DNA of 43,496 nt from Bacillota bacterium (GTDB taxonomy: Bacteria > Bacillota > Clostridia > Oscillospirales > Acutalibacteraceae): positions 1-43,496 of the forward strand of contig JAEZYP010000030.1 of assembly GCA_023418995.1 (NCBI GenBank). The letters are read 5' to 3'. Positions 32,652-40,711 of the stretch are shown piece by piece (position 1 is the first letter of the stretch; each line of letters opens with the position of its first letter). The notes beneath the pieces are model-generated. The model was not told the DNA's origin. It searched no databases and saw only the letters and a program-made list of their open reading frames with translations. The translations under genes were made by a program, and so were the position numbers.

Positions 32652-34248
32652 ACAAATACGGGTTGTAATTGTCGACGATGAATACCTGGAGCGCAATTTG
32701 CTGAAAAACTGCATCGACTGGGCTTCGTGCAATATGCAAATAGCGGGTGAGGCGCAAAACGCGGCTGAGGCGCTCGAGCTGATCAGCCGCGAGAATCCGG
32801 ACGTGCTTTTTACCGATATCCAGATGCCCGGGATCGACGGGCTCGGGCTGAGTGAACTGGTAAGAAAGAGGAATCCGCAGATACATATTGTCGTTCTTAC
32901 AGGCTACGATCGGTTTGAATATGCGCAGCGAAGCATCAAGGCCGGAATTTCGGATTATCTTCTGAAACCAATCGACTGTGAGGAAGTTCAGAGAACCGCC
33001 GATAAGCTGCGGGAGGAAATTGAGCGCAGCAAAAAAACTGAGCGGGAAGAACTGGAACTGAAAAACCAGCTCTACGATAATCTTCCCTATCTGCGCGAAC
33101 GCTTTCTCAACGAGCTAATGTTCGGCGAAGTGGAGAGTGTCCGCGAAAAAATGTCTTTTCTCGGTGTCCATTTTGATAACACGGTTTTTCAGGTTGCCGT
33201 ATTTGAAATCACGTCAGTGTCAGAGCCCACCGAAGAGGAAGCGCGGTTTCTGTTAAACCTGCGCCTTCGCAAAATTATGCAGAATTATTTTCAGCTTTGG
33301 GAAAACGTTTTCTTTTTCTCCCAAACAACGGACCGGATCGTGATTCTGAATAATGACCCCGGAATGGATCTTTATGAGCAATGCGAAATTCTGCTGAAAC
33401 AGATTCTGGAGAACCTTCCGTTTTCTTTTTGTATCGGCTTGGGCGGCATTAAAAAGCAGGCGGATGAAATCTGCGTTTCTTACCGGGAGGCGTTGGAAGC
33501 AGCCCATTATCGGGTTGCTTTTGGGAATAATGCGGTAATTTTATACGATATGATCCGGTTCCCTGTGAGGAAGGATTCTCTGGGCACCAGAGACTACGAG
33601 GAGCAGCTGAATTTCTATATTAAAACAGGGTTAAGCAAACGAATTGAGGATATCATTCGCGAAGTCTGTGAAAGCATCGACTTAAAGGAAATTACCGCGC
33701 AGGAAACCTTGCGGATGACCGCGATGAACATCTCCCTTTCCATTTTTCGGTCCATGGCGGATACGGGCGTTGAGCCCGATGAAATTTACCGTTTCGAGCA
33801 TGAAACCTACCGCAGTATTTTTCATCTTCAGACCCTGCCGGAAACGGAAAAGCTCTTAATGGATACCGCGGCAAAATGCCTGTACCTGATCGACCAGCGG
33901 CAAAACAACCAGATCAGCGGGCTAATTGATACCGTAAAAAGCTACGTGCGGGAGAACTATGGAGACAGCAGGCTTTCACTTTCGGACCTGGCGGAAAAAC
34001 TATATTTTAATTCAAGCTACCTGAGCCGAACCTTCCGAAAAAAATCAGGGGTGAGCTTTTCAGAGTACCTCATGGAAATCAGAATGGCGAAGGCCGCCGA
34101 GCTTTTACGGGAGGGCAATTTGAAAGCCTTTGAAATTGCAGAAGCCGTCGGAATTACCGACCCAAATTATTTCAGCACCTGTTTTAAAAAACATACCGGT
34201 GTTTCCGTAAGCCAGTACCGAAAATCGCTGAACCTCCGCGAACGCTGA
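32635..34248 (+). CDS. YesN-type response regulator, AraC output
   Basis: This 537-residue regulator has a receiver domain (residues 8-128) with acidic pocket DDE, phosphorylation site D61 (FTDIQMPG), conserved T/K (VVLTGYD and LLKP) and a middle linker region. The C-terminal AraC/XylS double helix-turn-helix (about 435-535) has LSDLAEKLYFNSSYLSRTFRKKSG and ITDPNYFSTCFKKHTG. It is encoded directly behind its kinase, with the start inside the kinase end. Members of this class activate nearby carbohydrate-uptake genes, here the binding protein and permeases that follow. The DNA site is not identified. Confidence 0.93.
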   Translation: MNQLNEQIRVVIVDDEYLERNLLKNCIDWASCNMQIAGEAQNAAEALELISRENPDVLFTDIQMPGIDGLGLSELVRKRNPQIHIVVLTGYDRFEYAQRSIKAGISDYLLKPIDCEEVQRTADKLREEIERSKKTEREELELKNQLYDNLPYLRERFLNELMFGEVESVREKMSFLGVHFDNTVFQVAVFEITSVSEPTEEEARFLLNLRLRKIMQNYFQLWENVFFFSQTTDRIVILNNDPGMDLYEQCEILLKQILENLPFSFCIGLGGIKKQADEICVSYREALEAAHYRVAFGNNAVILYDMIRFPVRKDSLGTRDYEEQLNFYIKTGLSKRIEDIIREVCESIDLKEITAQETLRMTAMNISLSIFRSMADTGVEPDEIYRFEHETYRSIFHLQTLPETEKLLMDTAAKCLYLIDQRQNNQISGLIDTVKSYVRENYGDSRLSLSDLAEKLYFNSSYLSRTFRKKSGVSFSEYLMEIRMAKAAELLREGNLKAFEIAEAVGITDPNYFSTCFKKHTGVSVSQYRKSLNLRER

Positions 34249-34420
34249 CCCCCCTCCCCTCCGCACCAGATAATCTTTTCTCTCTGTTTCTGATAAATTG
34301 AAACCTGCGGTTCAACCAGGTAAAAATAATAAAGGAAAAAGTAATAAAAATTAATTCATATTTTCCTAAAAATCAGTAATATTGTAGTATAAGTTATTTT
34401 CTAAAAAGGAGAGGATATAT

Positions 34421-35746
34421 TTGAAACATTTGATTTCTAAAATCGGCACAGTGTTGCTGGCAGGCATAATGACGGCAGGCTTTACCTCCTGCAATTCTCC
34501 CGCACCGTCGTCGCAGCCGGCTGCAAGCGATGCCCCGGCATCCTCCGCGGCCGTAGCTGCTGCACCCAAGGAAAAGGTGACGCTAACATTCTGGAACAAC
34601 TACACCAACGATACGCAGCATGTTATGATAAACGGCGTCAACAAATGGAATTCGGAACACCCGGACATTCAGGTCGAGCCAAGCGCCACGGAAAACAACG
34701 CATACAAGATGAAAATAAAAACGGCAATGGCGGCAAACAACGCTCCCGACATTATTTACACATGGGCGGGCGGATTCACCCAGCCGTTTGTGGATGCGGG
34801 AAAGGTTCTGGCTCTGGACGAATATCTGAATGACGGCACAAAAGACAAACTGCTGGAAGGGGCTCTGACAAACATAACCTACGGCGGAAAGGTTTACGGT
34901 CTTACATACAACCAGCAGGCAGGCGTACTCTACACAAACAACGATCTGTTCACGCAAAACAATGTGAAGGTACCGAAAACCTTTGAAGAACTGCTCGAAG
35001 CGGTAAAAACCTTTAAGGCAAAGGGACTTGTACCGATGGGTGTCGGTGAAAAAGACGAATGGCCGGGCATGTGGTACTACGACATGATCGCTCTTCGCGA
35101 AGCGGGCGCACAAACCTCACTCGACGCTTTGAACAAGAAGGCCTCCTACAATCAGGATTCGTTCATTAACGCCGCGAAAAAGCTGCAAGACCTGGTAGAC
35201 GCGGGTGCATTTTCTCCAAGTGCACTGAGCACATCAAGAGACGAAGCTGTCGCACAGTTTACGCAGGGAAAGGTACCAATGTATTTCGGCGGAAACTTTG
35301 ACGCACAGGTTATTGAGGATCATCTGAAGGGAAAAGTAAGCGCTGTAAAATTCCCGACCACCGGCGGAAAAGGTGTTGACACCGAGTATCTGGGCGGCGG
35401 CGCGGATGCGTTAATCGTTAACGCAAACACCAAATACAAGGATGAGGCGGTTCAGTGCATTAAGTTCCTGGCCTCCGAGTACTCAACCAATATGTATCTT
35501 GTTGGCGGCGGCCTGCCAATGTGGAAATTTGATTCCATTGATCAGTCTAAAATTGATCCTCTTTCCAAACAAATCATGGATGATATCGTAAAAGGCTCGA
35601 CCGGAAGCGTTCCAGCGTGGGATCTTTACCTGATGGGCAACGACGCGCAGACACATCTGGATTTGGTACAGAACCTGTTCGGAAAACAAATTACACCAAA
35701 GCAATTCGGCGAACAAATGCAGCAGAAGGTTAACAAGGCTTCCTGA
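34421..35746 (+). CDS. Sugar ABC transporter substrate-binding lipoprotein
   Basis: The 441-residue protein has a signal peptide and lipobox FTSC (cysteine 24), then an Ala/Ser/Pro-rich linker. A family-1 extracellular binding fold follows (VTLTFWNNYTND..., WAGGFTQPFVDAGKVLALDEYL, LTYNQQAGVLYTN). It captures a carbohydrate outside the membrane for the two downstream permeases. It starts at TTG, with AGGAGAGG upstream. A terminator after this gene would let it be made in excess over the permeases. The specific sugar cannot be told. Confidence 0.93.
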   Translation: MKHLISKIGTVLLAGIMTAGFTSCNSPAPSSQPAASDAPASSAAVAAAPKEKVTLTFWNNYTNDTQHVMINGVNKWNSEHPDIQVEPSATENNAYKMKIKTAMAANNAPDIIYTWAGGFTQPFVDAGKVLALDEYLNDGTKDKLLEGALTNITYGGKVYGLTYNQQAGVLYTNNDLFTQNNVKVPKTFEELLEAVKTFKAKGLVPMGVGEKDEWPGMWYYDMIALREAGAQTSLDALNKKASYNQDSFINAAKKLQDLVDAGAFSPSALSTSRDEAVAQFTQGKVPMYFGGNFDAQVIEDHLKGKVSAVKFPTTGGKGVDTEYLGGGADALIVNANTKYKDEAVQCIKFLASEYSTNMYLVGGGLPMWKFDSIDQSKIDPLSKQIMDDIVKGSTGSVPAWDLYLMGNDAQTHLDLVQNLFGKQITPKQFGEQMQQKVNKAS

Positions 35747-35760
35747 TTAAATTTTAGTCT

Positions 35761-35800
35761 GTTTTCCCTGTTATCGGCTTTTGCTTGTAACAGGGAAAAC
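35761..35800 (+). terminator. Terminator/attenuator after the binding-protein gene
   Basis: A perfect 13-bp stem (35761-35773 with 35788-35800; core TTTTCCCTGTTA/TAACAGGGAAAA) is followed by ATTTTTTAC. Partial readthrough probably sets the ratio of binding protein to permeases. A TATAAT at 35825-35830 may also restart transcription, though no good -35 is seen. Confidence 0.85.
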
Positions 35801-35864
35801 ATTTTTTACTTAATGCGATAATAGTATAATTGCTGGTTCCTGATACCAGAAAGAAGGTTTGCTA

Positions 35865-36749
35865 ATGGAAAAACTGATGAAAGACAAAAAGGCGCTCTTC
35901 CTTTTCGCCTTCCCCACTTTCCTGCTCTTTACCGTAATTATCGTCGTACCAATTTTTTATTCTCTCTACTACAGTACACTGCAGTGGGATGGATTTTCCA
36001 ACCCTCTGTCGGTGGGTTTTTCCAATTATTTAAATCTGTTTGTAAATAATACGGACGGGTTTATACAGTCGGTTATCAACTCTTTGATCTTAGCCGGGAT
36101 TTCAGTGGGAATCCAGCTTCCGCTTGCTTTATTGCTGGCACTCATCCTGGCCAGAGGAGTTCGCAAGGAGCGATTCTTCCGAACCGCATATTTTATCCCT
36201 GTCATCATTTCCACGGTTGTTATCGGGCAGCTATGGATGAAAATTTATAACGAGGATTACGGTGTCCTCAATACCGTACTTCGAAGCGTCGGGCTTAGTT
36301 CTCTCACAAATTCCTGGCTTGCAAACCCCAGCACAGCGCTTGGCTCGGTTTTTGTCGCCATGCTTTGGCAGTATGTCGGTTATCACATGCTGCTAATGTA
36401 CGCAAGCGCCAAGTCCATCTCTCCCGATATTTACGACGCGGCAAAGATTGACGGAGCCGGTGAAGCTAAAACCGCTCTATGGATCACGGTTCCTTTGATG
36501 AAGCCCATACTGTGCGTAAGCGTTGTTTTTGCCGTAACCGGATCTTTTAAAGCATTTGACCTGATCTTCGTTATGACAGGCGGAGGTCCAATGCATTCCA
36601 CTGATGTTCCAAGCACACTGATGTATACCACTATTTTTTCAAGGTATCAATACGGATACGGCAGCGCTATGGCAATATTCATTATTCTGGAGTGTTTGAT
36701 CTGTACCGTAATTATCCAGAAGCTTTTTAGTAAAGATGTAGAGATATGA
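35865..36749 (+). CDS. Sugar ABC transporter permease, MalF/UgpA type
   Basis: This membrane permease of about 294 residues has six helices. The cytoplasmic EAA loop is visible as SPDIYDAAKIDGAGEAKTALWITVPLMKPIL, the contact for the transport ATPase. The ATG at 35865 follows AGAAGG by seven bases; a TTG two codons earlier is less likely. It overlaps the second permease by 4 bases (ATGA). Together they form the channel for the sugar captured by the upstream lipoprotein. Confidence 0.92.
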   Translation: MEKLMKDKKALFLFAFPTFLLFTVIIVVPIFYSLYYSTLQWDGFSNPLSVGFSNYLNLFVNNTDGFIQSVINSLILAGISVGIQLPLALLLALILARGVRKERFFRTAYFIPVIISTVVIGQLWMKIYNEDYGVLNTVLRSVGLSSLTNSWLANPSTALGSVFVAMLWQYVGYHMLLMYASAKSISPDIYDAAKIDGAGEAKTALWITVPLMKPILCVSVVFAVTGSFKAFDLIFVMTGGGPMHSTDVPSTLMYTTIFSRYQYGYGSAMAIFIILECLICTVIIQKLFSKDVEI

Positions 36750-37660
36750 GGAGTGGGATGGAAATGCGAGCAAATGACACAGCCGTTATTTCAATTACGA
36801 ACAATATCACGGTTCCTGTAAGAAAGTCCGAAAAAATCCGTTTTTCTTCCGTGCTGATGTACCTGTTCCTCAGTATCTATACCTTCATACAGGTATATCC
36901 GCTAATCTGGCTGGTTTTATTTTCGTTTAAAAACAATAACCAAATTTACAGCGGAAACGCCATGGGATTTCCGTCGGAGTGGATCGTGTCCAACTATCCT
37001 ACCGTTCTGACTCGGGGAAATCTGGCCGGTTTTCTTATAAACAGTGTAATTATAACTGCAATTACGATTATAGCATCCAGCATTCTTGTTACCACCGCGG
37101 CTTATTCCATTGTCCGGCTTCGCTGGAGGTTCAATCATTTATTTCTTACCTATATCCTCCTTGGCCTGATGGTGCCGCTTCACGCTACTTTGCTTCCTCT
37201 GTTTATCATATTAAGGAATCTGAACCTTTTAAACACCTATTTTTCCTTAATACTGCCCTATGTTGTTTTCGCCCTGCCAATGGGCGTATTCATTATGGTT
37301 GGCTTTTTAAAAGGCATTCCGAAGGAGCTGGAAGAATCCGCTTGCCTGGACGGCTGCGATATTTACCAGATTTTCTTCAATATTGTTCTTCCGCTGCTGC
37401 GCCCAGCGATTGCAACTGTCGCCATTTTTACGTTCCTTTCGTCCTGGAACGAGCTGATGTTTGCCAACACCTTTGTCAACAACGATAATTTAAAGACACT
37501 GACCGTAGGGATTATGGCCCTTTCCGGAGGCGTACAGGGTACGGAATGGGGTCCCATCGGAGCGGGGTTGGTTATTGCGACCATACCAACACTACTAATC
37601 TATTTCCTGCTCAGCGACCAGCTCCAGAAAAGTATGATTGCCGGTGCTGTAAAAGGATAA
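36746..37660 (+). CDS. Sugar ABC transporter permease, MalG/UgpE type
   Basis: This 304-residue permease has six helices and an EAA loop (PKELEESACLDGCDIYQIFFNIVLPLLRPAI). It begins in a 4-base overlap with the first permease; internal ATGs at 36758 and 36764 behind GAGGAG are alternative starts. No ATPase gene follows, so the transporter presumably uses a shared MsmX-like ATPase encoded elsewhere, as is common in Firmicutes. A G/C-rich terminator closes the operon. Confidence 0.92.
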   Translation: MRSGMEMRANDTAVISITNNITVPVRKSEKIRFSSVLMYLFLSIYTFIQVYPLIWLVLFSFKNNNQIYSGNAMGFPSEWIVSNYPTVLTRGNLAGFLINSVIITAITIIASSILVTTAAYSIVRLRWRFNHLFLTYILLGLMVPLHATLLPLFIILRNLNLLNTYFSLILPYVVFALPMGVFIMVGFLKGIPKELEESACLDGCDIYQIFFNIVLPLLRPAIATVAIFTFLSSWNELMFANTFVNNDNLKTLTVGIMALSGGVQGTEWGPIGAGLVIATIPTLLIYFLLSDQLQKSMIAGAVKG

Positions 37661-37707
37661 TTTTCACCGATGCCAAATTGAGCTGAAAACTCAACACAAT
37701 CTAAAGC

Positions 37708-37730
37708 GGGGGGGGCAGAACAGCCCCCCC
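37708..37730 (+). terminator. Terminator of the sugar transporter operon
   Basis: A run of G (37708-37715) ending in C pairs with GCCCCCCC (37723-37730) across a short loop, followed by TTTATAC. Confidence 0.85.
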
Positions 37731-37828
37731 TTTATACATTTCACTGACAACTTCTGTTCAATCTAAAAATTGCTTGATGTTTTTACGGTTGCCTCTTTTA
37801 ATTCGCGTAGTTTTTCGGTAGAATGAGT

Positions 37829-37909
37829 ACAGAGCATATCGGTGACCTGCAAAAATGGAGATGTTAACAGTTTCCACTTTAAAGGTTTTTCTCCGAATGC
37901 TCTGTTTTT
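37829..37909 (+). ncRNA. Candidate structured small RNA with its own terminator
   Basis: ACAGAGCAT (37829-37837) pairs exactly with ATGCTCTGT (37897-37905), followed by a U-run. Inside, CGG/CCG, GACCT/AGGTT and TGGAGA/TTTCCA form stacked helices ending in a loop holding TGTTAACA. A TAGAAT -10 box at 37819-37824 would place the RNA 5' end at the base of the stem. The -35 is weak. No protein gene lies between the previous operon's terminator and this one. I do not recognise it as a known riboswitch. Confidence 0.55.
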
Positions 37910-37921
37910 ACATTATCTTTC

Positions 37922-37985
37922 AGCCCTATTGGTCATTACCTCAGCAGTATAGTTAATTCTTAGATTGTAAAATAGGGCTTTTTGT
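37922..37985 (+). ncRNA. Second terminator-ended hairpin RNA
   Basis: AGCCCTAT (37922-37929) pairs with ATAGGGCT (37972-37979), with TTTTTGTT after it. The 42-base loop includes a small GGT/ACC hairpin. It may be the 3' part of the same transcript as the upstream structure, or a backup terminator. No protein gene is present in 37661-38107. Confidence 0.5.
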
Positions 37986-38054
37986 TAACAGCGGCTTCCT
38001 AACCCAAGACAATCCAAAATTTGAGTCATTTTACAGAATTAATTTTTTTACCTC

Positions 38055-38085
38055 TTGCACATTACGTTACGTCATGTAATATAAT
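38055..38085 (+). promoter_or_regulatory. MerR-type promoter with 19-bp spacer
   Basis: TTGCAC (38055-38060) and TATAAT (38080-38085) are separated by 19 bases, the over-long spacer that MerR proteins correct by untwisting DNA. The spacer holds an imperfect dyad, ATTAC...GTAAT. It drives the regulator and its ABC exporter genes. Confidence 0.8.
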
Positions 38086-38107
38086 AAAACTTGTTAGGAG
38101 GTCAAAC

Positions 38108-38908
38108 ATGAAAAATGCAGGAGATTGTTTTTTCACAATTGGCGAAATGGCGGAAAAGTTCGGCATAACCGTAAGAACACTCCAACATTACGACAGAACA
38201 GGTCTGCTTAAATCCACCAGCAGCGAAGGCGGCAGAAGAATATATACACACGATGACATCTTAAAGCTGCAACAGATATTGTTTCTGAAATCGTTTGGCT
38301 TTTCGCTGCAGGAAATTAAAAACATACTGCTGAACAACGAGGCGTCCCTGAACCTTGCGCAGGTCTTTGAGCAGCAGCGCGATATCCTGCTGGCCCAGAT
38401 CAAAAGCTATAATCAAATGGCAGATACGCTCAATGAGGTTATTGCTGAAATCAAGACTGCGGGGGAACTCAGCGTTGGCAAGCTGATGATCATGATTGAG
38501 CTGATGAAGCAGGGTAACCCCTACCGTTTTATGGTTCGTTACTTTGGGGAAGACCAGCTGAAGGATTTATCGGAAAGATTTCATTCCAAGCAGGAATACG
38601 ATCAGTTTATGGAGATGGCAAAAAATTTAATCTTAACGGTAAGCAGTCTGGAGCGAAAGGGTACGGATCCGGAGGGAGAGGAAGGACAGAAGATGGCGGA
38701 GAGCTGGTGGAAGATGGTAATGACCTTTACCAGCGGGGATCAAAAGCTGATTGAAACGCTGCTTTCTGCGGGCATGGACATAAAAAACTGGCCCAACGAA
38801 ACGGAATCCATAAAAGATGCATTCTCAAATTTTTTGTCCAAAGCACTCAGCACTTATTTGTTACGGAATGGAATAAATCTTTTAAAAAAGGGGGCAATTG
38901 AACTATGA
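38108..38908 (+). CDS. MerR-family transcriptional regulator
   Basis: The 266-residue regulator has an N-terminal winged helix (FTIGEMAEKFGITVRTLQHYDRTGLL, about residues 8-75), a coiled-coil dimer helix, and a C-terminal effector domain of about 150 residues of TipAS-like character (helical, Met/Glu-rich). The ATG at 38108 has AGGAGG six bases upstream. The reading frame stays open from 38021, but that part lies upstream of and across the promoter. It overlaps the ATPase gene by four bases. The protein probably senses a toxic compound and switches on the ABC exporter with itself. Confidence 0.9.
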   Translation: MKNAGDCFFTIGEMAEKFGITVRTLQHYDRTGLLKSTSSEGGRRIYTHDDILKLQQILFLKSFGFSLQEIKNILLNNEASLNLAQVFEQQRDILLAQIKSYNQMADTLNEVIAEIKTAGELSVGKLMIMIELMKQGNPYRFMVRYFGEDQLKDLSERFHSKQEYDQFMEMAKNLILTVSSLERKGTDPEGEEGQKMAESWWKMVMTFTSGDQKLIETLLSAGMDIKNWPNETESIKDAFSNFLSKALSTYLLRNGINLLKKGAIEL

Positions 38909-39819
38909 CGGAAACGGCAGTATCCATTCAAGGTCTTGTCAAACGGTACGGTTCCTTTACTGCGGTAAACGGAATCAGCATCGAGGTGACCAAGGGAGAG
39001 GTTTTTGGTTTGTTGGGGCCGAACGGCGCTGGGAAAACCACCACGCTGGAATGTCTTGAGGGAATGCGGAAGGTCGACGGCGGAAAGCTTTCAGTGGCAG
39101 GCTGCGACCCGCAGACGGAGGAGCGCAGGCTCCGGAGCAAGCTCGGCGTTCAGCTCCAGTCGTCTGCTCTGCCCGAAAGCATTCAGGTAGGAGAAGCGAT
39201 TGATTTAATCGGCGCTTGGCACGGACGGCGTGAGTGCAAGGAATTGATTGAGAAGTTCGAAATTAAGGATTTGCTGAAAAAGCAGTATAAGGGGCTTTCC
39301 ACCGGGCAGAAAAGGCGGCTTCATCTGGTGCTTGCTCTGTTGAACAACCCGGAGGTACTGGTTTTGGACGAACCTACCGCGGGGCTTGACGTTCAGAGCA
39401 GGGCGCAGCTGCATCAGGAAATACGGTCGGTAAAAGAACAGGGTGTTACCGTTTTACTCGCCACACACGATATGGCGGAAGCGGAGGAACTGTGCGACCG
39501 TATTGCGATCATGATCCACGGGAAAATCGCCGTGTGCGGAACACCCGTGCAGGTAACAGCGGCGGGAAACAAGGATACCCATGTCCGGCTCCGTACAGCT
39601 AATAATTCCCTGATGCCCGGCGGAGATACTAAGGGAGCGAAATTTATCGAGAGCAAGGACGGCTATCTGGAATGGGATTGCAGCGATGTTGCGGCGTGCG
39701 TTACGGAGCTGCTGAACCGGGTACAGAATGCCGGCGATACCGTGGAAGACCTGCGTGTGGAGCGTCCCACACTGGAGCAGCGCTTCCTGGAGCTTGTAGA
39801 AGGAGATGGACATAAATGA
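38905..39819 (+). CDS. ABC exporter ATP-binding protein
   Basis: The 304-residue ATPase has Walker A GPNGAGKTT, a Q-loop (VQLQSS), the signature LSTGQKRR, Walker B VLVLDEPTAGLD and H-loop ATHDM. A C-terminal extension of about 85 residues is typical of DrrA/CcmA-like drug or lantibiotic exporters. It overlaps the MerR gene and the permease gene by four bases each. Under MerR control it likely powers drug or peptide efflux; the substrate is unknown. Confidence 0.93.
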   Translation: MTETAVSIQGLVKRYGSFTAVNGISIEVTKGEVFGLLGPNGAGKTTTLECLEGMRKVDGGKLSVAGCDPQTEERRLRSKLGVQLQSSALPESIQVGEAIDLIGAWHGRRECKELIEKFEIKDLLKKQYKGLSTGQKRRLHLVLALLNNPEVLVLDEPTAGLDVQSRAQLHQEIRSVKEQGVTVLLATHDMAEAEELCDRIAIMIHGKIAVCGTPVQVTAAGNKDTHVRLRTANNSLMPGGDTKGAKFIESKDGYLEWDCSDVAACVTELLNRVQNAGDTVEDLRVERPTLEQRFLELVEGDGHK

Positions 39820-40562
39820 AAGCATTTCTGAAATACCTTTCTATCCAGTTCAGGCTGGATATCAGGGAAAAGGGGACTCTTTTAAACTACTATCTGGTGC
39901 CGCTGATGTTCTATCTGGTGATGAGTGCCGTTTTTTCATCCATCAATCCGCTGATGAAACCGACTCTGGCAGCTTCTATGACGGTTTTCGCAATTACGAT
40001 GGGAGCGGTTATGGGCTCGCCGACTACCATCATCAAAATGCGGGAATCCGGAACCTTCCGTGCGTTTAAGGTCAACGGCATCTCCGGTTTAACGGTGATG
40101 CTTGTTCAGGCGGTCAGCACCTTTTTGCATTTGCTTCTGGTTGCGCTGATTATCTACATCGTTTCCCCGCTGGCGTATCATTCCGATTTCCCGAAGTTTC
40201 CGGCGTATTATTTTCTCATCCTGTTCCTGTTCCTTTTGGCCAGCATCGGCATCGGGCTGCTCATCGGAGTTGCTTCCCGCAGCCAGTCCTTTGCCACGAT
40301 GTGCTCCATGGTCGTTTTCATGCCTACCATTATTTTGAGCGGCACAATGTTTCCCGCGAATATGCTTCCGGCGCCCGCAATGTGGCTGGGTCGTGTGTTC
40401 CCTGCCACGCATGCGCTGCAATCCTTTTTCGGGCTTGCCTATCAAATGAATACGGATATCAACGCGACGCTAAGTCTGGCGGTGGTAGCCGGATTTGCCC
40501 TGCTGATGTTCGTGCTGGCGGCATGGCAGTTTGGGAATATCCGCAAGAGCGAGCAAAGTTAA
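39816..40562 (+). CDS. ABC-2 type exporter permease
   Basis: This 248-residue membrane protein has six helices and the ABC-2 pattern, with a long first cytoplasmic N-terminus, then helices from residue 22 on. The ILSGTMFPANMLPAPAMWLGRVFPATHALQSF motif typical of DrrB/YadH-type permeases is present. It pairs with the preceding ATPase. The start overlaps the ATPase stop (ATGA). Confidence 0.92.
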   Translation: MKAFLKYLSIQFRLDIREKGTLLNYYLVPLMFYLVMSAVFSSINPLMKPTLAASMTVFAITMGAVMGSPTTIIKMRESGTFRAFKVNGISGLTVMLVQAVSTFLHLLLVALIIYIVSPLAYHSDFPKFPAYYFLILFLFLLASIGIGLLIGVASRSQSFATMCSMVVFMPTIILSGTMFPANMLPAPAMWLGRVFPATHALQSFFGLAYQMNTDINATLSLAVVAGFALLMFVLAAWQFGNIRKSEQS

Positions 40563-40599
40563 AATTCAAAAAATATATTTAGAATGTTAAGCTTTATTA

Positions 40600-40628
40600 T
40601 TGATATTAATGCTAAAATATGGTATTAT
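40600..40628 (+). promoter_or_regulatory. Promoter-like boxes upstream of the CheW-fusion gene
   Basis: TTGATA (40600-40605) and TATTAT (40623-40628) are spaced by 17 bases. Transcription would start near 40635, just before a strong terminator hairpin, so the message may be attenuated. Confidence 0.55.
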
Positions 40629-40645
40629 GTTTCACAAGATAAAGC

Positions 40646-40682
40646 AAAGGCGCTTTTGGGATTTAATCCTGAAAGCGCCTTT
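40646..40682 (+). terminator. Strong terminator before the CheW-fusion gene
   Basis: AAAGGCGCTTT (40646-40656) is an exact inverted copy of 40672-40682. An inner GGATT/AATCC stem and a following TTTATTTTTTT complete the terminator. It ends the exporter operon and may also act as a leader attenuator. Confidence 0.85.
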
Positions 40683-40711
40683 TATTTTTTTATCCAAAAG
40701 GATGATGAAGA

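Noticed and set aside
37829..37985. Leader riboswitch of the MerR regulator
   Set aside because: The MerR promoter at 38055-38085 lies downstream of both terminators, so these RNAs are not part of its leader.
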